NCBI RefSeq assembly: GCF_003264115.1
Contig: NZ_CP021912.1
Span: 2,401,001-2,465,000, forward strand
Direction of reading: 5' to 3'
Length of the DNA: 64,000 nt
DNA from: Erythrobacter sp. KY5
Lineage (GTDB): Bacteria; Pseudomonadota; Alphaproteobacteria; Sphingomonadales; Sphingomonadaceae
The stretch's first letter is position 1; every line of letters starts with the position of its first letter. The translations under genes and the position numbers were made by a program. Positions 58,489-64,000 of the stretch are shown here, piece by piece. The notes beneath the pieces are model-generated. The model made no database searches. It was not told the DNA's origin and saw only the letters and a program-made list of their open reading frames with translations.

Positions 58489-58971
58489 ATGGCAACAAAA
58501 CCCGGTCCTCCGATCACGCCCGCTGGCATGGCGGCGCTGAAAGCGCGCTACGACCACCTGCTTGGCAAAGAGCGCCCTGAGATCGTCGAGATCGTCAGCT
58601 GGGCGGCGGGCAATGGCGACCGGTCGGAAAACGGCGACTACATCTACGGCCGCAAGCGCATGCGCGAGATCGACCGCGAGCTTGGCTACCTCTCGCGCCG
58701 GATGAAAGCGTGCCGCGTGGTCGACCCGTCGAACCAACCGGACCGCAGCCGCGTGTTCTTCGGCGCGCGGGTCGAGCTTGCCGATGAGGACGACGAGCGC
58801 CGCAGCGTGACAATCGTGGGCGATGACGAACAGGACGCCGGCAAGGGGTTGGTGGGGTGGTCTTCACCCATCGCGAAGGCCTTGAAAGGTGCATCTGTCG
58901 GGGATTTGCGCATTGTGAAGCTTCCCGGCGGGCTCAAGGAATGGGAAGTCATGACCATCGACTATGACTAG
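58489..58971 (+). CDS. greB: transcription elongation factor GreB
   Basis: 160 residues. N-terminal coiled coil ends in GDRSENGDYIYGRKRMREIDREL, the GreB-type tip with the acidic residues that stimulate RNA cleavage by RNA polymerase; the C-terminal FKBP-like domain follows (VFFGARVELADEDDERR; SPIAKALKGASVGD). Distinguished from GreA by the IYGRKRMREID motif. It overlaps the next small gene by eight bases. Confidence 0.92.
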   Translation: MATKPGPPITPAGMAALKARYDHLLGKERPEIVEIVSWAAGNGDRSENGDYIYGRKRMREIDRELGYLSRRMKACRVVDPSNQPDRSRVFFGARVELADEDDERRSVTIVGDDEQDAGKGLVGWSSPIAKALKGASVGDLRIVKLPGGLKEWEVMTIDYD

Positions 58972-59437
58972 GCTTGCCCTCCCCCTGCTGGCCATCGGCC
59001 TCATCGCCTCGCCTCTCGATGCGAAAGACAGCCTCGGCGTCTATTCCAGCTGGGCCGCGTTTCGCGACGACAGCCCCGCGCGCTGCTACGCCATTGCCAA
59101 GCCCATGCGCGGTCGCGAGGCCGGTCCCTTCGCGAGCATCGCCAGCTGGCCCCGGCAGAACATCCGCACGCAACTCCACATCCAGCTTTCACGCCCAGCG
59201 CGCGATGGCAGCGACGTGCGCCTCACCATTGGCTCTGAACGCTTCACTCTCGCCGCCAATGGCCGCAACGCATGGGCGCAGGATGCCCGCATGGATGCAA
59301 GCGTGGTCGCCGCCCTGCGCGCGGCCACCCGCATGAGCGTCAGCGCGCTCGACGAACGCGGGCGGCGCTTTACCGACCGATACGATCTTGCAGGTGTTGC
59401 GACCGCGATTGACGCTGCGGTGGTCGGTTGCGCCTAA
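58964..59437 (+). CDS. exported protein, possibly IalB-related
   Basis: 157 residues with a signal peptide (LLAIGLIASPLDAKD). The mature part has few Cys, one at CYAIAKP and one at the last residues (VGCA), which may pair. The W-x-ARCYA and R-L-T-I-G arrangement is vaguely like invasion-associated locus B proteins, but the similarity is weak. It overlaps greB by eight bases, so is probably translated with it. A bidirectional terminator follows. Confidence 0.65.
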   Translation: MTRLALPLLAIGLIASPLDAKDSLGVYSSWAAFRDDSPARCYAIAKPMRGREAGPFASIASWPRQNIRTQLHIQLSRPARDGSDVRLTIGSERFTLAANGRNAWAQDARMDASVVAALRAATRMSVSALDERGRRFTDRYDLAGVATAIDAAVVGCA

Positions 59438-59440
59438 GCA

Positions 59441-59478
59441 AAAAGGCCGGACGCACCCTCGTGCGCCCGGCCCCTTTT
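59441..59478. terminator. bidirectional intrinsic terminator
   Basis: GGCCGG-A-CGCAC and GTGCG-C-CCGGCC pair with one mismatch around CCTC. AAAA precedes and TTTT follows, so it works on both strands for the convergent 59437 and 59496 gene ends. Confidence 0.85.
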
Positions 59479-59495
59479 GCGGTCTTCGCCGGAGC

Positions 59496-60164
59496 TTAGA
59501 AGCGCCAGCCCACGCCCGCCATCACCTGGTGACGGTCGGTGTCGATCTCGCCAAGGTCGACGTCGGGGATATCGCCATCTTCGAAATCGAGCTCAGCTTC
59601 GGAATAGTTCGAATAGCGATACTCGAGCTTGGCATAAGCGTTGTTGCCGATCATCTGCTCGATCCCTGCGCCCACGCGGTAGCCGTCGGTGTCGATCGAG
59701 CTGTTGTAGTCCTCACCGTCGAACGAGCCTTTGATGTTGTAGCGCGCGTTGGTGTAGCCGCCCTTGGCATAGAGCAGCGTGGTATCGCCGATCGTCGTGC
59801 CGATACGGGCGCCGAGATAGATGTCGCGTCCGGTTTCGACATTGCCGAGGCCGAAGCCTTCGAAGTCGCCATCGGCGAACTCGGTGTCTGCGGTCGAGTC
59901 GGTCAGTTCGGCCTCGACGCCCAGCACCACGCCGCCTGCGTTGAAGTCGTAACCGACGGCGGCACCATAGACGAGACCGTCGATCGACTGGTCGTTGTCC
60001 TGGTTGGCGTCATCGTCGACGCTGCTGCCTGCCCGGCTGGTATCGTAGCCGCCAACGCCCTCAAGACGGAAGCCGGTGAAGTTGTCGTCGGCGTCCTGCG
60101 CAAATGCTGGGGTAGAGAGCAACGCGACCGAGGCTGCGGACAGAAGGATAGTCTTGGTTTTCAT
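59496..60164 (-). CDS. outer-membrane beta-barrel protein
   Basis: 222 residues with a signal peptide (LLSTPAFAQD) and an alternating strand pattern ending in VMAGVGWRF, the C-terminal aromatic BAM signal. Probably an eight-stranded OmpA/OmpW-like barrel. Periplasmic/surface loops are very rich in Asp and Asn (VDDDANQDNDQ). No OmpA peptidoglycan domain. Function unknown. Its 5' side is a long intergenic gap. Confidence 0.82.
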   Translation of the reverse strand: MKTKTILLSAASVALLSTPAFAQDADDNFTGFRLEGVGGYDTSRAGSSVDDDANQDNDQSIDGLVYGAAVGYDFNAGGVVLGVEAELTDSTADTEFADGDFEGFGLGNVETGRDIYLGARIGTTIGDTTLLYAKGGYTNARYNIKGSFDGEDYNSSIDTDGYRVGAGIEQMIGNNAYAKLEYRYSNYSEAELDFEDGDIPDVDLGEIDTDRHQVMAGVGWRF

Positions 60165-60467
60165 TACATAACTCCGTTGGGTTCACACGATCATGAGATC
60201 GCGATAGGGGGACAACGCATCCGGGATGGGAATTGTTTCATTAACGTCAGACAACATGAATCTGTTGTTCTTGAGTAACATAGTTACGCCAAGTCGTGTC
60301 CCATCAGCGCCAATCCGTTGACGGTCATCGATCATCGACGCTCAATTGACGTGAGTGCCGGGTGAGCCGAAGCGCAGCGGCGTCCATGGCCAAATCTGCG
60401 ATTGCGACCAGCCGCCCCGCTTGTGCTTTGATTTGTGGCGCAAGCCGCATTATATGCGCGCTCAATC
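60165..60467. promoter_or_regulatory. 303-base gap upstream of the outer-membrane protein and rlmN
   Basis: No gene seen. Two inverted repeats lie close together: ACAACA-TGAATC-TGTTGT (60251-60268) and GTAAC-ATA-GTTAC (60275-60287). Both lie 90-120 bases from the outer-membrane protein start and could be operators. The area is less GC-rich than coding DNA. A firm promoter could not be assigned. Confidence 0.4.
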
Positions 60468-61739
60468 ATGGCAGACACGACCCTCATGACCATCCCCGGG
60501 CAGGTGGACCCGGTTCCCGTCGCGCGTGACATCACGCCGCGCGCCGATGGTCGTATCGACCTCATCGGCCTCCCCCGCCCGCGCATCCGCGAGTTGTTCG
60601 CCGAAGCCGGTCTCGACGAACGGCAGGCGAAGCTGCGCGCGAAACAGGTGTTCCACTGGCTCTATCACCGAGGCGTCACCGATTTCGAGGCGATGACCGA
60701 TATTTCGAAAACCATGCGCCCGTGGCTGGCCGAGCGGTTTGTGATCGGTCGTCCCAACATCGTGGAAGCGCAGCATTCGTCTGACGGCACGCGCAAATGG
60801 CTGCTTCAGACCGATGACGGCCACGATTTCGAGATGGTCTTCATCCCGGACGCCGATCGCGGCACCCTTTGCGTATCGTCGCAGGTCGGCTGCACATTGA
60901 ACTGCACCTTCTGCCACACCGGCACGATGCGGCTCGTGCGCAACCTCACTCCGGGGGAGATCGTCGGTCAGGTCATGCTCGCGCGCGATGCGCTGGGCGA
61001 ATGGCCCAAAGGCGTGATGGACGGTTTGGACGATGCAGAAGACGCCAAAGATCCGGTGGGCCACTACACCGCCGATGGCCGCCTGCTCACCAACATCGTG
61101 ATGATGGGCATGGGCGAACCGCTCTACAATTTCGACCATGTGCGCGATGCGCTCAACCTCGTGATGGACGGCGACGGGCTTGCCCTATCGAAGCGACGCA
61201 TCACGCTTTCCACCAGCGGCGTCATTCCGGCGATGGAACGCTGCGGCGAGGAGATCGGCGTCAATCTCGCGGTTTCGCTCCACGCGGTGACCAAAGATGT
61301 GCGCGACGAGATCGTGCCGCTCAACAAGAAATACGGCATCGAGGAGCTGCTTCAGGCCTGCGCCGATTATCCGGGCGCTTCCAACGCGCGGCGCATCACG
61401 TTTGAATATGTGATGCTCAAGGACAAAAACGATTCGGACGAAGAGGCGCGCGAGCTCGTCCGCCTGCTCAAAAAGTTCGACCTGCCCGCGAAGGTGAACC
61501 TCATTCCGTTCAACCCCTGGCCGGGCGCTGAATACGAATGTTCGACGCCTGAACGGATCAGGGCGTTTTCCAACATCGTGTTCGAAGGCGGCATCAGCGC
61601 GCCGGTGCGCACCCCGCGCGGCCGAGATATTGACGCGGCCTGCGGGCAGCTCAAGACCGCCGCTGAAAAGAAAAGTCGCGCCCAAAGGGACCGCGAGGCA
61701 GCGGAAGCGGCTGCAGCAGAAGCCGAGACTTCAAGCTAA
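60468..61739 (+). CDS. rlmN: 23S rRNA (adenine2503-C2)-methyltransferase / tRNA methylase RlmN
   Basis: 423 residues of a radical-SAM enzyme. The 4Fe-4S CxxxCxxC motif is CTLNCTFC (about residues 144-151). [19 protein letters not shown], the [12 protein letters not shown]ly-rich loop and the methyl-accepting Cys near [16 protein letters not shown] are present. It methylates A2503 of 23S rRNA and A37 of some tRNAs. ATG 60468 is chosen over the GTG at 60435. The Ala/Glu-rich tail is variable. Confidence 0.94.
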   Translation: MADTTLMTIPGQVDPVPVARDITPRADGRIDLIGLPRPRIRELFAEAGLDERQAKLRAKQVFHWLYHRGVTDFEAMTDISKTMRPWLAERFVIGRPNIVEAQHSSDGTRKWLLQTDDGHDFEMVFIPDADRGTLCVSSQVGCTLNCTFCHTGTMRLVRNLTPGEIVGQVMLARDALGEWPKGVMDGLDDAEDAKDPVGHYTADGRLLTNIVMMGMGEPLYNFDHVRDALNLVMDGDGLALSKRRITLSTSGVIPAMERCGEEIGVNLAVSLHAVTKDVRDEIVPLNKKYGIEELLQACADYPGASNARRITFEYVMLKDKNDSDEEARELVRLLKKFDLPAKVNLIPFNPWPGAEYECSTPERIRAFSNIVFEGGISAPVRTPRGRDIDAACGQLKTAAEKKSRAQRDREAAEAAAAEAETSS

Positions 61740-62575
61740 AGCGAAAGAGCGCCGCCGCGCGCAATCGTCCGGCACAGCCCGCCGATCCAGATCGCTCCTT
61801 GTGCATCCCTGCTCACATAGACCTGGCCATCGGCCCCGGTGCAGCGACCCTGCGTTGCCAGATAAGTAGGCGGAACCAGACCGTTCTCGATCAGGTGCCG
61901 GGCAACGCCGGCATTGAAGCTCCCGGTTACGGGGTCTTCGACAAGCTGGCCATGCTGGTTGCTGAAGAAAGCGCGCAATTCCCAATCAGAACCGGCTCCC
62001 TGCGCACACGGGCCTGCAAGCCCAATATCGGTCCCGATTGCCGCCCTTGCCGCAGGCTTTGCCGCAAGCACGTCCTCGGCGCTCTTCAAGCGCAGAAGCT
62101 GCCAGTTGGGCCCGTTCGCAACATGGACGGCTTCGACGACACTGGCAGGATCGACACCGGTCACGGCCACGGCCTGGGCAAGTTCGCTTTCGCTCAAGGG
62201 TCCGCTCCTCATCAGGGCAGGCGCTTCGAATGCGAGCCTGTTGTCGTCGCGCCGCACCTTTACCAATCCGACACCGCATTGCTGGACGATCACGCCATCT
62301 TCGCGCGCCTTGCCCCCTTCAGCCAGCCACGCATGACAGGTGCCAAGCGTGGGGTGCCCGGCAAATGGCAGCTCGCCCGCAGGGTAGAAAATCCGTACCT
62401 TGTAATCGGCTCTCTCGTCATCGGGAGGCAACAGGAATGTGGTTTCGGAAAAACCGAGCCACTGGGTCAGCCGCAACATCTGATCGTCTGACAGCCCTGC
62501 GCCGCCATGCACCACCGCAAGGGGATTGCCGGCCATTGCCGAGGCACCGAAAACATCGACAAGATCAAGGCGCAT
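61736..62575 (-). CDS. PhzF family isomerase/epimerase
   Basis: 279 residues from ATG 62575 (AGGGAG upstream). The duplicated PhzF/DapF fold is shown by [34 protein letters not shown] and [16 protein letters not shown]. In phenazine producers PhzF isomerises DHHA; this window has no other phenazine genes, so the substrate is unknown and probably housekeeping. The stop overlaps rlmN's by four bases. Confidence 0.85.
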   Translation of the reverse strand: MRLDLVDVFGASAMAGNPLAVVHGGAGLSDDQMLRLTQWLGFSETTFLLPPDDERADYKVRIFYPAGELPFAGHPTLGTCHAWLAEGGKAREDGVIVQQCGVGLVKVRRDDNRLAFEAPALMRSGPLSESELAQAVAVTGVDPASVVEAVHVANGPNWQLLRLKSAEDVLAAKPAARAAIGTDIGLAGPCAQGAGSDWELRAFFSNQHGQLVEDPVTGSFNAGVARHLIENGLVPPTYLATQGRCTGADGQVYVSRDAQGAIWIGGLCRTIARGGALSL

Positions 62576-62674
62576 CACGAAACTCCCTGTTCAAAGCGCT
62601 TGTGCGACCCCTGCTCTAATGCTGTCAGGGGAGAGTTGCGAGACAGCTTTACTCTGACCACAAGCACAAAAGCC

Positions 62675-63268
62675 ATGATCGACCCGGCCACATTCGAATT
62701 CTACCAGAAGCGCGTTCCGTTCTACACGTCGAGCGCGGGCTGCGGGCCAAGCCGCCATCTTGACGCGTTTCTCGACCGGCTCAAACCGGGCGCGTGCATC
62801 CTTGAACTGGGCTGCGGCACAGGCCGGGATTCAGCGCGCATGATCGAACGCGGCTTCGATCTCGATGCGACAGACGGCATCCCCGCAATGCTGGTCAAGG
62901 CGAATGAGCGGCATAATATCGGCGCACGTCTTATGCGTTTCGATGAGCTGTCTGCCGAACAAGCCTACGATGCGATTTGGGCACATGCGTGCCTGCTCCA
63001 TTGTCCGCGCGCCGAGCTTCCCGGCGTGCTCAACCGCATCCAGACAGCGCTTCGCCCCGGTGGGTTCCACTATGCCAGCTACAAGCTCGGCGATGGCGAG
63101 GGCCGCGACCTCCTCGGGCGGTTGCACAACTTCCCGACCGCCGATTGGCTTCGCGCTCGATACCAGGAGGCCGGGTTCGATATCTTCAATGAAGACGTCT
63201 TTGCCGGGAAAGGGACGGATGGAACCATGCGCGACTGGCTGGCGATCACCGTCAGGCGTCCCGATTGA
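62675..63268 (+). CDS. class I SAM-dependent methyltransferase
   Basis: 197 residues from ATG 62675 (MIDPATFEFYQKRVPFY). The SAM loop ILELGCGTGRDSARMIERG is at about 45-63 and the motif II region FDLDATDGIPAML follows. YDAIWAHACLLHCPRAELP is the region following motif III. Belongs to the Methyltransf_25/11 type; substrate unknown. The longer frame upstream to 62507 overlaps the PhzF gene and is not supported. Confidence 0.8.
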   Translation: MIDPATFEFYQKRVPFYTSSAGCGPSRHLDAFLDRLKPGACILELGCGTGRDSARMIERGFDLDATDGIPAMLVKANERHNIGARLMRFDELSAEQAYDAIWAHACLLHCPRAELPGVLNRIQTALRPGGFHYASYKLGDGEGRDLLGRLHNFPTADWLRARYQEAGFDIFNEDVFAGKGTDGTMRDWLAITVRRPD

Positions 63269-63443
63269 CGGGCGTTACACTTTCCTACTGGCGCGCAATG
63301 TGCTGCAAGGCTGGTATGAAAATCGTCGCCCCACCCCATTTTCAAACGCGCTATTTCGCGCCGGTTTCAGAGCGCGCGGTTTTTGCTTTTGGACCGTGTA
63401 ACATGCGGTCCACTTCTCATGCGTCGCCCCAGAAGGAACAGCC

Positions 63444-64000
63444 ATGAAACGCACGCTCGAAGCGATCTGCACCGGGACGGCGCGCCCCTTCAACGGCGCG
63501 GAATTCAGCGCTTTTGCCAAGTATCCGCGCGAGGGCGCAGTGCAGATCCTCGAAGAAGGATTCGCGCCGGACGAACAGGCCGACCGGCGCGTTCATGGCG
63601 GGCCGGAAATGGCGCTGCATCTCTATCCGCTCGACCACCATGCCTTCTGGCGAGAGACGCTTGGCGATATCGACCTGCTCGACCATCCCGGCGCGTTCGG
63701 ATCGAACCTTGCGGTCAGCGATCTCACTGAGAAAGACGTGCATATCGGCGACTGCTTCCGGCTTGGCAGTGCGCTGATCGAAGTGAGCCAGCCGCGCCAG
63801 CCATGCTGGAAGATCGAGCACCGCTTTGGCGAGCATTGTGATGCCAAGGGCATGGTGAAGACCATCATCGAAAGCGGACGCTCTGGCTGGTACTTTCGCG
63901 TGCTCGAAATCGGGGAAGCGTGCGCTGGCGATATGTTGGAGCGAGTCGGAACAGGCGCGAGCGATTGGACTGTCGAGCGAACCTTCGCCGCGCTGGTCGC
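63444..64000 (+). CDS. MOSC-domain protein, 3' end cut by the window
   Basis: The frame from ATG 63444 (AGAAGGAACAG before it) is open to the last base. EGFAPDEQADRRVHGGPEMALHLY, DLTEKDVHIGDCFRLGSALIEVSQPRQPCWKIEHR and GRSGWYFRVL are the MOSC domain (YiiM-like); the Cys in QPCWK is the conserved molybdenum/sulfur-carrier cysteine. Such proteins handle Mo-cofactor sulfur or reduce N-hydroxylated compounds. At least 185 residues are visible. Confidence 0.88.
   Translation, partial: MKRTLEAICTGTARPFNGAEFSAFAKYPREGAVQILEEGFAPDEQADRRVHGGPEMALHLYPLDHHAFWRETLGDIDLLDHPGAFGSNLAVSDLTEKDVHIGDCFRLGSALIEVSQPRQPCWKIEHRFGEHCDAKGMVKTIIESGRSGWYFRVLEIGEACAGDMLERVGTGASDWTVERTFAALV

Overview
The window is ordinary chromosome from an alphaproteobacterium, most likely order Sphingomonadales and probably the Erythrobacteraceae. 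The evidence is high GC, an F0 ATP synthase operon (I, a, c, b', b) with no F1 genes beside it, a CckA hybrid kinase and a CpdR receiver, an alphaproteobacterial GTTC-N7-GTTC SOS box at recA, a SapC-family protein and a CP4-like class II aroA. No insertion sequence, prophage, CRISPR array or defence island is visible. The genus call is inference from protein resemblance, not from a search.

Layout: 1-5.6 kb holds aroA (5' end cut off by the window), two tiny membrane proteins, cmk, rpsA and gloB. A degenerate REP-type palindromic element and a quinone oxidoreductase follow to 6.7 kb. From 6.8 to 9.4 kb is the minus-strand F0 operon, with strong hairpins at two intercistronic sites. From 9.5 to 13.5 kb is a ydbH-ynbE-ydbL set (intermembrane lipid transport). 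Then come radC, a DoxX/NDH-2 fusion, purB, and a tightly overlapping pyrF-VOC-trpF-trpB-trpA-accD-folC block (18.1-24.4 kb).

From 24.4 to 36 kb: an AmpG-like permease, a Rieske oxygenase, rluB, rsmD, two small secreted proteins, a UvrD/PcrA helicase, a PAQR/hemolysin III protein, an Asp/Asn beta-hydroxylase and a RhlE-type helicase. From 36 to 46 kb: a D-2-hydroxyacid dehydrogenase, sapC, a strong candidate small RNA with two C-rich loops, an N-formylglutamate amidohydrolase, cpdR, tRNA-Val(GAC), icd, a GNAT-nitrilase fusion and a CPA2 antiporter. From 46 to 64 kb: alaS, recA, cckA, a DUF2062 protein, smpB, an aspartoacylase-family protein, dapA, a lytic transglycosylase, greB, an outer-membrane beta-barrel, rlmN, a PhzF protein, a methyltransferase and a MOSC protein running off the end.

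Functionally the window is dominated by aromatic and purine/pyrimidine biosynthesis, respiration and ATP synthesis, translation and RNA modification, envelope maintenance and cell-cycle signalling. The most noteworthy non-routine items are the candidate sRNA at 38440-38550, whose promoter is embedded in the sapC terminator; the DoxX/NDH-2 fusion; hairpins inside the F0 operon; and four convergent gene pairs whose stop codons overlap by exactly four bases.
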